Part shown: piece after piece, positions 35,454 through 42,780 of the stretch
Position numbering within the stretch: the first letter of the stretch is position 1
Layout: each line of letters opens with the position of its first letter
NCBI GenBank assembly: GCA_035525225.1
Contig: DATLFA010000090.1
Span: 1 to 64,000, forward strand
Direction of reading: 5' to 3'
Length of the DNA stretch: 64,000 nucleotides
Origin: DATLFA01 sp035525225
GTDB lineage: Bacteria; Actinomycetota; Acidimicrobiia; Acidimicrobiales; WLNW01
The notes under the pieces: model-generated
What the model was told of the DNA's origin: nothing
The model's input: the letters and a program-made list of their open reading frames with translations, nothing else
Database searches by the model: none
Made by a program: the position numbers and the translations under genes

Positions 35454-35477
35454 ATGATCCAAAGGAGAAAACTGTGA
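35454..35477 (+). promoter_or_regulatory. Candidate 7-residue leader ORF coupled to the acyl-CoA dehydrogenase gene
   Basis: A short reading frame, MIQRRKL, starts at ATG 35454 after a good AAAAGGAG site. Its TGA overlaps the GTG start of the next gene by 4 bp (GTGA at 35474). The ribosome site of the next gene (AAAGGAG) is inside this frame. Such an arrangement often gives translational coupling. No amino-acid run typical of attenuators is present, and translation is unproven. Confidence 0.4.
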
Positions 35478-36610
35478 CTGCACAACAGGCCCTCGACGTG
35501 CTCGAGGGGATCATCGGTGATGTCATCGGGCCGCGGGCCGCCGAAGTCGACAGCACCGGAGCCTTTCCTAGAGCCGCGATCGATGCGCTCGGCAAGGCGG
35601 GTTTGTTGGGGCTCATCAGCAGCCCCGACGTCGGCGGCATGGGTCTGGGCCCTTCGACCGCGTCGGCAGTGATCGAACGCATCGCCCAGTCCTGTGGTTC
35701 GACTTCGATGGTCGTCACGATGCATTTCTGCGCGACCGCGGCGATCGAAGCGCACGGTGATGACAAGACGCGCAAGGCGATCGCCGGTGGTTCCCACCTG
35801 AGTACGCTCGCCTTTTCGGAACAGGGATCGCGCAGCCACTTCTGGGCCGCGATGGGCACGGCCCGCGCCGACGGCGATTCGGTCGTGTTGGATGCCGAGA
35901 AGAGCTGGGTCACCTCGGCCGGTGAGACCGACTCGTACGTCTGGACGAGCAAACCCCTCGACGGCGACGCGCCCTCGACGCTGTGGCTGGTGCCCAACGG
36001 CGCGCCCGGCTTGAAGGTGAGCGCGCCATTCGACGGGCTCGGCCTGCGGGGCAACGCATCGAGCCCGATGTCGGCGGTCGGGGCCACGGTCGCGAAATCG
36101 GCGATGCTCGGCGCGGACGGCGGCGGTCTCGACGTCGCGCTGGGCGCGGTGATGCCGTGGTTCCAGTTGCTCAACGCCTCGATGTCGCTCGGCACCATGG
36201 AAGCCGCCACTGCGAAAGCGACCGCGCACGCGACGTCCGCTCGTCTGGAACACCTCGGCCAGTCCTTGGCCGCGCAACCGCAGACGCGCGCCCGGCTTGC
36301 CCGCATGCGCTTCATCACCGACCAGACGCGCGCGTTCGTCGCGGACACCGCGGCGGCGATGGAGACGGCACGCGAGGACGCGATGTTGCGGGTGCTCGAG
36401 AGCAAAGCCATTGCCGCGGAGAATGCACTCGAGGTCACCGAGCTTGCGATGCGCGTCGGCGGCGGCGCGGCCTTCCGCAAAGACATAGGGATCGAGCGCA
36501 ACTTCCGCGACGCGCGCGCCGCGGCAGTCATGGCGCCGACGACCGACGCACTGTCCGACTTCGTCGGTCGCATCATGTGTGGCATGCCGCTCTTCGGCGA
36601 GGTGTCGTGA
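35474..36610 (+). CDS. Acyl-CoA dehydrogenase-like flavoprotein
   Basis: The 378-residue protein has the acyl-CoA dehydrogenase fold: ALGKAGLLGLISSPDVGGMG (N-terminal helices), LAFSEQGSRSHFW, the FAD loop VLDAEKSWVTSAGE, and the C-terminal helical domain with RVGGGAAFRKDIGIERNFRDARAA. The catalytic glutamate of true dehydrogenases is not obvious, and the ERNFRDARAA end is that of the DszC/flavin monooxygenase-like side branch. It may be an oxygenase. The GTG at 35474 has AAAGGAG upstream. It overlaps the next gene by 1 bp and heads the trio 35474-38667. Confidence 0.88.
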   Translation: MTAQQALDVLEGIIGDVIGPRAAEVDSTGAFPRAAIDALGKAGLLGLISSPDVGGMGLGPSTASAVIERIAQSCGSTSMVVTMHFCATAAIEAHGDDKTRKAIAGGSHLSTLAFSEQGSRSHFWAAMGTARADGDSVVLDAEKSWVTSAGETDSYVWTSKPLDGDAPSTLWLVPNGAPGLKVSAPFDGLGLRGNASSPMSAVGATVAKSAMLGADGGGLDVALGAVMPWFQLLNASMSLGTMEAATAKATAHATSARLEHLGQSLAAQPQTRARLARMRFITDQTRAFVADTAAAMETAREDAMLRVLESKAIAAENALEVTELAMRVGGGAAFRKDIGIERNFRDARAAAVMAPTTDALSDFVGRIMCGMPLFGEVS

Positions 36611-37470
36611 TGGCGTCGTCGACGTTGCTGTTGGGCGCGGTTGCCTACGATCCCAAGGTCGTGACGATCTGGGAAGGCTTTCGCGCGTGGTTCGCCGAAC
36701 GTGGATTCGATTTCGACTACGTGCTGTATTCGAACTACGAGCGACAGGTCGACGCCCATCTGGCGGGCGAGATCGACGTTGCGTGGAATTCGCCGTTGGC
36801 ATGGGTGCGCACGCGCCGTGCGGCGCAGGCGCGTGGGCAGACGGCGCACGCGGTGGCCATGAGAGACAGCGACTGCGACCTCACGTCGGTCGTCGTCGTG
36901 CGCGCCGACAGCGGCATCACGGACCCGAAAGAGCTCAAAGGAACGACGGTCGGTGTCGGCGCGGTCGACTCACCGCAGGCGACGTTGTTGCCACTGTCGT
37001 ATCTCCGTTCGCTCGGGCTCTCACCGGGCGCCGACGTGATCGTCCGGCGCTTCGACGTGCTCGGGGGCAAGCACGGCGATCACATCGGTGGCGAGCGCGA
37101 TGCCGCCCGCGCGCTGATGGCGGGAGAGGTCGACGCCGCGTGCATGATCGACGGCAACCATCTGCTGTTCGGTCGGGAAGGCACATTGCCGGCCGGGGCA
37201 ACCAGGGTCATCGGTCAGACCGGGCCCTACGACCACTGCAACTTCACTGTGATCGGCGACCCTCACGTTGCCAAGATCGACCAGTTCGTCGCCCTGCTCC
37301 TCGGGATGTCCTACGACGACCCGGATGTGCGTCCGCTGCTCGATCTCGAGGGTCTGAAGGAATGGCGGGTGGGGCGGATCGAGCTCTATGCGCCCCTCGA
37401 GCGCGCGGTCGACGAGTTCGCTTTCTACGACGGCACGGGCAACGTCGTTGCCGCCGACTATCGGCCCTGA
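36610..37470 (+). CDS. PhnD-like periplasmic-binding-fold protein lacking a signal peptide
   Basis: The 286-residue protein has the phosphate/phosphonate-binding (PhnD) fold: LLLGAVAYDPKVVTIWEGFR, the SPLAWVRTRR hinge, VVVVRADSGITDPKELKGTTVGVG, DSPQAT and RFDVLGGKHGDHIGG. Real transport proteins start with a secretion signal or lipobox; this one starts directly with the first beta strand (MASSTLLLGAVAY) and so should stay in the cytosol. No permease or ATPase gene is near. A metabolic enzyme of this fold, such as a desulfinase or THI5-like protein, is an alternative. ATG 36610 overlaps the flavoprotein stop (TGATG). Confidence 0.85.
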   Translation: MASSTLLLGAVAYDPKVVTIWEGFRAWFAERGFDFDYVLYSNYERQVDAHLAGEIDVAWNSPLAWVRTRRAAQARGQTAHAVAMRDSDCDLTSVVVVRADSGITDPKELKGTTVGVGAVDSPQATLLPLSYLRSLGLSPGADVIVRRFDVLGGKHGDHIGGERDAARALMAGEVDAACMIDGNHLLFGREGTLPAGATRVIGQTGPYDHCNFTVIGDPHVAKIDQFVALLLGMSYDDPDVRPLLDLEGLKEWRVGRIELYAPLERAVDEFAFYDGTGNVVAADYRP

Positions 37471-37473
37471 TCC

Positions 37474-38667
37474 TTGATCGTCGACCTCGGCCACCTCGGT
37501 CTCGACGAAGGCGCGCAGATCATCGTCAAGCACGCCATCGAGCGCCTCGAGCCGGGCGCCGGTGTCGACATCTGCGGAACCGACCCCGAGCTGCGCGTGC
37601 ATCTGCGCGCCTGGTGCAGAGCGCGCGGTCACCGCTACGAAGATCGCGACGTCGATGGCGCGATCGCGCGCGTCACCCGGGGTGAGGCTGCGGGTGCACC
37701 GCGGCGCAACAGCGAACCAGCGGGCCACGCCTCGCTGGCGGCGACCGGTGCGATCGTCGAGCGACCACCGGGGCATTGGGGAGTCGCGCCGCGAGGTTCG
37801 CAGGTCGAGCTCGGCGGGCCCGATCCGTACTTCGCGCTCGACGACAAGTACCGCGTGTGGGCCGACGAGGCGCCGCGCCTCTACGCACAGGCCGCAGCCA
37901 GCCAATGGGACCCGGCGACTGCGATCGGGTGGGCGACGCCACTGACACACGACGAGCTCATCGAAGCGGCCGTGATCCAGGTGATGACCTACCTGATCGA
38001 GAACGAAGTCGCGGCGTTGGTCGTGCCCGCTCGATTCATCGCACAGGTGCACCCGCATTTCCGAGAGGTGATGCAATTACTGGCGATCCAAGTGGCAGAC
38101 GAGGCTCGTCACATCGAGGCGTTCACACGACGAGCGATGCTCTCCGGGCGACCGCTCGGCCTGTCGACAGTGGGTGGGCGGCAGTCGTTGCAGACGCTCA
38201 TCGACGAGCCCGACTTCGCCATCTCGACCTTCTTGCTATCGGTACTCGGCGAGGGCACGTTCCTTTCGTTGTTGTCGTTCCTCGAAGCACACGCGCCCGA
38301 CCCGATCACGCGGCGCGTCGCGCAGCTCGCGCTGCAAGACGAGGCGCGCCATGTCGCGTTCGGCATCGCACACCTGCGCGTGCAACTCGATGCCGAACCC
38401 GAGCTTCGAGCGCGCCTCGTGGCGGCCGTCGAGCGCCGCCATGACGCGCTCGCGCAGACGAGCGGGCTCAACGACGAGGTCTTCGACGGATTGGTCTTGC
38501 TCGCCGCCGGGTCGCTTGATCCGAGCGCGATCGCGAGCGGATGGCACCGCGTGCAGGACCTGCAGCACGACATGGACCTCGGCCGTCGGCGCCGTCTCGC
38601 GCGACTCGGCTTCTCACCCGCCGCCGCCGAAGCACTCTCCGCGTTGCACACCCGCAACTTCATGTAG
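37474..38667 (+). CDS. TusA-like domain fused to a ferritin-like diiron domain
   Basis: The 397-residue protein starts at TTG 37474. Residues 1-60 resemble the TusA/SirA fold (VDLGHLGLDEGAQIIVKHAIERLEPGAGVDICG, then HLRAWCRARGH). The CPxP sulfur-carrying Cys is replaced by DEGA, so sulfur transfer by the canonical mechanism seems lost. From about residue 155 a four-helix diiron domain has E178, E210/H213 (ADEARH), E260 (GEGTF) and E290/H293 (DEARHVAFG). The set of six ligands matches an active ferritin-like/AurF-type oxygenase. It follows the PhnD-like gene by 3 bp. The product of the trio is unknown. Confidence 0.85.
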   Translation: MIVDLGHLGLDEGAQIIVKHAIERLEPGAGVDICGTDPELRVHLRAWCRARGHRYEDRDVDGAIARVTRGEAAGAPRRNSEPAGHASLAATGAIVERPPGHWGVAPRGSQVELGGPDPYFALDDKYRVWADEAPRLYAQAAASQWDPATAIGWATPLTHDELIEAAVIQVMTYLIENEVAALVVPARFIAQVHPHFREVMQLLAIQVADEARHIEAFTRRAMLSGRPLGLSTVGGRQSLQTLIDEPDFAISTFLLSVLGEGTFLSLLSFLEAHAPDPITRRVAQLALQDEARHVAFGIAHLRVQLDAEPELRARLVAAVERRHDALAQTSGLNDEVFDGLVLLAAGSLDPSAIASGWHRVQDLQHDMDLGRRRRLARLGFSPAAAEALSALHTRNFM

Positions 38668-38690
38668 CCCCCCTTACCCCCGAACCGACC

Positions 38691-38740
38691 GGTTCTTGTT
38701 ATTCGATATGTGTAGACACACATCGAATAACACGAGAACC
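38691..38740 (+). promoter_or_regulatory. Long imperfect hairpin/palindrome downstream of the diiron gene
   Basis: GGTTCT (38691-38696) pairs with AGAACC (38735-38740), and the inner arms TGTTATTCGAT (38697-38707) and ATCGAATAACA (38722-38732) pair perfectly. A further four pairs follow after one mismatch, leaving a small loop. A 2-nt bulge separates outer and inner stems. It could terminate the 35474-38667 transcript or bind a dimeric repressor of the EAL gene. Confidence 0.65.
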
Positions 38741-38756
38741 CCGGGATAGCGCAGGC

Positions 38757-38790
38757 GGGGGAGGGCGGGGCGCGGGGCGGGGAGCGGGGG
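38757..38790 (+). other. G-rich tract with G-quadruplex potential
   Basis: Six runs of three to five G, separated by 1-3 nt, lie in 34 bp of the + strand, 87 bp before the EAL gene. This satisfies the usual G3+N1-7 pattern. In the mRNA leader or the DNA it could fold into a quadruplex. The rest of the gap between 38668 and 38876 contains the hairpin and the GAGGAGG ribosome site. Confidence 0.55.
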
Positions 38791-38876
38791 TGGCTAAACC
38801 CGGACGTGCCGGTGCCGATGTAACGGCAAGGGTCTCTATCCGCGCGCGGTGCCCGGCGGGACGCCGAGGAGGACTC

Positions 38877-40562
38877 ATGGCGCTGGATTCGTTGGCTGAC
38901 GACGACGCGGGCGGATCCTTGATTCGTCGCGTGCTCGAACTCGCGCGGAACCAGCTCTTGCTCGATGTCGCATGGCTCGCCGAACTCGTGGACGACCGCC
39001 TCGTGGTGCGGGTGTTCACCGGTGACGCGTCGCCGTTCGGCCTCTACGACGGATGGTCCTGTCCGAGCGGACCCGAGTCGGTTGCCGCGATCGCGAACGG
39101 TTCGATCGGCACCGACAACATCTTCCCGACGCTGACGAATGTCGGCGCGCAGGTCAGCGCCGCGGTTCTGCTCGCGGACGGCAAGCCGTATGGCGTGTTG
39201 TGTTGCGCCGGTCGTGAGGACGATCCGGGACTCGGTCGCAGGGATGCCGGGTTTCTCGCGATGCTCGCGGAGCTGGTGGGTCAGGAACTCGACCGACAAC
39301 ACGATGCGCGCCGTCGCTGGAACAGCACCGAAAAGCGGATCCGCTCGGCACTGCGACCAGGCTCACCGGCAATCGTGTTCCAGCCGATCGTCAACGTCTG
39401 CACCGGCGCAGTGGTCGGAGCCGAAGCACTTGCCCGATTCCCCGACGCGAGTGGACCGGAACGTTGGTTCGCCGATGCCGCGTCGGTGGGACTCGGGCTC
39501 GAACTCGAGCTTGCGGCAATCACCGCGGCCCTCGGACAGCTGCACCGCATCCCCCACAACGTCTACCTCTCACTGAACGCGTCGCCGAGCGCGATTCAAT
39601 CGGCACGGTTGGCCGAGCTCTTCGACGACGTCGACGCCAAGCGAATCGTGATCGAGATCACCGAGCACGCACATGTGGAGGATTACGAAGCGCTCGTCGA
39701 CGCAGTGCGTCACCTCCGCAGCATCGGTGTGAGGTTCGCCATCGACGATGCGGGCGCCGGCTACTCGAGCTTGCGCCACGTCGTACGAATCCGACCTGAT
39801 CTCATAAAGCTCGACACGTCGCTCACTCGTGACATCGATACCGACCCTGCTCGGCGTGCGTTGGCGCGCTCGCTGCTGCTGTTCGCGGACGAGATCGGCG
39901 CGACGCTGATCGCCGAAGGTGTCGAAACTTTGACCGAGCTCGACGCGCTCGTGACACTCGGTGTCGATCATGTGCAGGGCTATCTCACGGGACGCCCCGG
40001 ACCGCTGCCACTGACACCGATACTGCCGGATCGTCCGCCCATGCGCCAGCGTCACCTCGATGCCGCGAGCCTGGCGCGCGTCGTCGCATCCGCGACCGAC
40101 ATCGAGTCGCTCATTCGTCCGCTGCTCGAGTCGATCGCGTCGTTGACGGGACTCGAGATCAGCTATCTGACGCTCTACGACGCGGAATCCAACGAGCTCG
40201 ATCACCGGTTCATCCACAACTCGAGCAGTCTCGAGCTGCCACCGGAAGGCACGCGGCTGCCGTGGACCGACACGCTTTGCCAGCGCTGCCAGAGCGAAGG
40301 CATCTCGTGGACGGCTGACGTGCCCCGCGATCTTCCCGGCAACGCCATCGCCGAGCTCTACGGGATCAACACCTATCTGTCCTTGCCGGTCCACTCGGCG
40401 GAGGGCCGACTGCTCGGCACTCTGTGCGCCGCGAGCCGGGAGCGATGCTACCTGCCGACCTGGACGGTTCGCGAGATCGAGCTGCTCTGCTATCTCGTCG
40501 CCGATCGGTTCGCCCGCGACAGTGCGCTCGAACACGCCTCGCTCGGGCCACCCCGCGTCTGA
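38877..40562 (+). CDS. GAF-EAL-GAF cyclic-di-GMP phosphodiesterase
   Basis: The 561-residue signalling protein hydrolyses c-di-GMP. A GAF-like sensor (about 10-145) precedes the EAL domain (about 160-395) and a second GAF (about 410-555). The EAL set is complete: E183 (GAEALARF), N234 (LNASP), E260 (IEITEH), D290/D291 (IDDAGAGYSS), K311 (IKLD), E347 (AEGVET) and Q367 (VQGYL). The domain should therefore be active. There is no GGDEF domain or membrane helix, so it acts in the cytosol. The second GAF has CQRC in its core, possibly redox- or metal-sensing. ATG 38877 follows GAGGAGG. Confidence 0.93.
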   Translation: MALDSLADDDAGGSLIRRVLELARNQLLLDVAWLAELVDDRLVVRVFTGDASPFGLYDGWSCPSGPESVAAIANGSIGTDNIFPTLTNVGAQVSAAVLLADGKPYGVLCCAGREDDPGLGRRDAGFLAMLAELVGQELDRQHDARRRWNSTEKRIRSALRPGSPAIVFQPIVNVCTGAVVGAEALARFPDASGPERWFADAASVGLGLELELAAITAALGQLHRIPHNVYLSLNASPSAIQSARLAELFDDVDAKRIVIEITEHAHVEDYEALVDAVRHLRSIGVRFAIDDAGAGYSSLRHVVRIRPDLIKLDTSLTRDIDTDPARRALARSLLLFADEIGATLIAEGVETLTELDALVTLGVDHVQGYLTGRPGPLPLTPILPDRPPMRQRHLDAASLARVVASATDIESLIRPLLESIASLTGLEISYLTLYDAESNELDHRFIHNSSSLELPPEGTRLPWTDTLCQRCQSEGISWTADVPRDLPGNAIAELYGINTYLSLPVHSAEGRLLGTLCAASRERCYLPTWTVREIELLCYLVADRFARDSALEHASLGPPRV

Positions 40563-40578
40563 CGCGACACAGCCGTCT

Positions 40579-42015
40579 CTAGTCGTACGCGGGAGAAGGC
40601 TCGACCGCGGGGCGAGCGAGGAGATCGCTGGCATAGGCCTCGACCCGTGTGCCGTCGAAGAAGTGCGGATTCATACCGCCGTGCAGGCGGATGGCGTTAT
40701 CACAGGAGAACTCACGGAACTGTGCGAGTGAGAGCAGCTGATGTTCGACGAGCTCCAATGCCTCGGGCAGTACGTCACGCATGTCGGGCACGTCCCAGTG
40801 GCCGATGTCGGATCCGAGCATGGGCTGGAGCATCGCGCCGAGTGGATTGACCCGATCGGCGAACGCCCACGAAATGGTGGCGTCGTCCGCCTCGCAACCG
40901 AAGAAGAAGCGGTCGAACTGCGTCACGATGTCGGACGGCGTGGTCACGCCGCACGCACGGAAGTCGTCGATCGCGTCGGGCGGGTTGTCGCTCTGGCCGA
41001 GTGTGGCCTGCCGTACTTCGGGGTCGGCGAAGCGCTCGCCGCCGTATTGTGACAACAAGCGGTCCCATTCGGCGCGATCGAGCCGGCCGGGGTCGAGCCG
41101 CTCGATGTTGGCGCCTCCCCGTTTGTGCCAACGATCGATGAGGTCGCACAACAGCTGCACTCCCCACGACACACCACATTCGAGAAACGCAAAGTGCAAT
41201 GAGGGGAATCGGTGGCCGACGCCGCCGAAGAAGACCGCCTTCGCGAACGCGTCGCTGCTCGCCGCGAAGTTCCCGATGTGGTTGAACATGTAGCGCGACG
41301 ATGACGCGCGCAGACCCAACCCCTGCGACGGTGAATGCACGGTCACCGCGACACCGAGCTCGACGCAGCGCGCCCACAAGGGGTCGTAGTCATAGATGCT
41401 GTCGAGGGCCAAGACATCGAGCCACTGCGCACCAGTGCCGCGCTCGGGCAGCGGGCGCGCGACCAAACTGTTGAGCATCACGGCCTTGAATCCGAGCTCG
41501 TTGACCGCGTGTTCGAGCTCGGCGATGGCTTCGTCTGGAGTGTGGGTCGGGATCACGGCGGCGGCGGTCATGCGGTCACCGAACCCGTCGAGCATCTCTG
41601 CGAGATACGTGTTCAACCCGCGACACGCGCCATGCCGGATCGCATCATCGGCGTGCCCGAGGCACGCGAGCCCGACGCTCGAATACAACACCGTGAAGTC
41701 GATGCCGATCTCGTCGAGGCGCTCGTAGAGCAACTTGGGTAAGAGGCCGGTGGCGCGGTCGAGCGCGTTCGCGGGTAGCGCCCACCACGGGGTGATGGGA
41801 TTGCCCGGGGCCGGGCGGTGGTGATGCTCGGTCAGCAGCGGTGCGTGGCGAGACGCGTACGCGGGGGAGGAGCCGGCGAAGCGATCGGCGACGTCGTCAC
41901 CGGCAACGCGGCGGATGTAGTCGATGACGATCGGCAACGACTCGACGATGTGGCCGTCGCCATCGACGATGGGATGGTCGAGCCGAATCTCGGTCACACG
42001 TTGCTCGACGCTCAA
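40579..42015 (-). CDS. Amidohydrolase-2 family protein (paralogue 2)
   Basis: The 478-residue protein shares with its paralogues the opening RLDHPIVDGDGHIVE, the segment ALPANALDRATGLLPKLLYE, VAVTVHSPSQG, FGCEADD and GSDIGHWDVPD. The D-x-D-G-H-x-x-E first strand again stands in for H-x-H. A likely metal-dependent decarboxylase or hydrolase of a ring-cleavage compound. The start is TTG 42015, overlapping the SRPBCC stop by 4 bp with GAGGAGG in place. That coupling suggests the SRPBCC protein binds the substrate. Confidence 0.88.
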   Translation of the reverse strand: MSVEQRVTEIRLDHPIVDGDGHIVESLPIVIDYIRRVAGDDVADRFAGSSPAYASRHAPLLTEHHHRPAPGNPITPWWALPANALDRATGLLPKLLYERLDEIGIDFTVLYSSVGLACLGHADDAIRHGACRGLNTYLAEMLDGFGDRMTAAAVIPTHTPDEAIAELEHAVNELGFKAVMLNSLVARPLPERGTGAQWLDVLALDSIYDYDPLWARCVELGVAVTVHSPSQGLGLRASSSRYMFNHIGNFAASSDAFAKAVFFGGVGHRFPSLHFAFLECGVSWGVQLLCDLIDRWHKRGGANIERLDPGRLDRAEWDRLLSQYGGERFADPEVRQATLGQSDNPPDAIDDFRACGVTTPSDIVTQFDRFFFGCEADDATISWAFADRVNPLGAMLQPMLGSDIGHWDVPDMRDVLPEALELVEHQLLSLAQFREFSCDNAIRLHGGMNPHFFDGTRVEAYASDLLARPAVEPSPAYD

Positions 42016-42470
42016 GCGACGACCTCCTCGATGCGCGCGAGGGTCTTCTCCATCGCCTTGCGGGTCTTCTTACGTGCCGGCCGGACGAAGAACTTGATGC
42101 GCTCCTGCGAGATGTCCCAACTCTCGCGGACACGCGTGCCCCCGTCGACGGGCTCGAGTTCGTAGCGCCAGATGCGGCCCCCGAACTTGGGTCCTCGCTT
42201 GTTTGCCGACCGCGTCTGCCATGCGATGCGCCGGTCATCTTCGAACTCGATCACCTCGCTCACCATCGAATACTTGACGCCGAACTTCATCGACATGCCG
42301 AACTTCGAACCGAGGGACAGGCGCTCGACCGTCTCCGGCTTCGCGCCGCGCACCGTGCCCGAGCCATCGATCTCGGGGTGGCGGCGGGCATCGGCGATCA
42401 GATCGAAGATCGCACTTGCCGGCGCAGGGATGACCCGTTCAACTGTCTCGACGTCGCTCGCATTTGGCAT
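42012..42470 (-). CDS. SRPBCC-family ligand-binding/cyclase-like protein
   Basis: The 152-residue helix-grip protein shows TVERVIPAPASAIFDLIADARRH at the start, the beta strands of the START fold (EVIEFEDDRRIAWQTR, WRYELEPVDGGTRVRESWD) and a long final helix. These proteins hold hydrophobic ligands in a cavity. It is coupled to the amidohydrolase gene at 40579. It starts next to the small zinc-ribbon gene of the other strand, with 97 bp between them. Confidence 0.88.
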   Translation of the reverse strand: MPNASDVETVERVIPAPASAIFDLIADARRHPEIDGSGTVRGAKPETVERLSLGSKFGMSMKFGVKYSMVSEVIEFEDDRRIAWQTRSANKRGPKFGGRIWRYELEPVDGGTRVRESWDISQERIKFFVRPARKKTRKAMEKTLARIEEVVA

Positions 42471-42567
42471 CCGCGCAGCTTAATCAGGGAGAATTGCACG
42501 AGCCGGTTCCTCGCGACGGGCCAGATGGCCCATGCGGGGCAACCCCCGAACCGTCGATGGAGACAGT

Positions 42568-42780
42568 GTGCCGACATCTGTGTCAGTGAACTGTCCCGAC
42601 TGTCGCGGCTCCGTACTGTTCGCGTCGTCGACACGCCTCGGTATGTGTGACGGCTGTGTGGGGGGCCCGTGGTGTCGCCACCCGACCCGCGGCCTGTTCC
42701 AGACCGCGTGCGATGCGTGTGGCACCGAGCTCAACTTGTCACCGACCGGTGTGCGCCGCCTCAGAGATCCTCGGGGATGA
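42568..42780 (+). CDS. Small protein with three CxxC motifs (zinc-ribbon-like)
   Basis: The 70-residue product contains CPDC, CDGC and CDAC pairs and one further Cys, a pattern for one or two zinc sites. GTG 42568 has GGAG 5 nt upstream; an ATG at 42532 would extend it by 12 residues but lacks a site. The last 20 bp overlap the 3' end of the selenoprotein gene on the other strand. I do not recognise the family. It could be a small regulator or an electron-transfer partner. Confidence 0.55.
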   Translation: MPTSVSVNCPDCRGSVLFASSTRLGMCDGCVGGPWCRHPTRGLFQTACDACGTELNLSPTGVRRLRDPRG

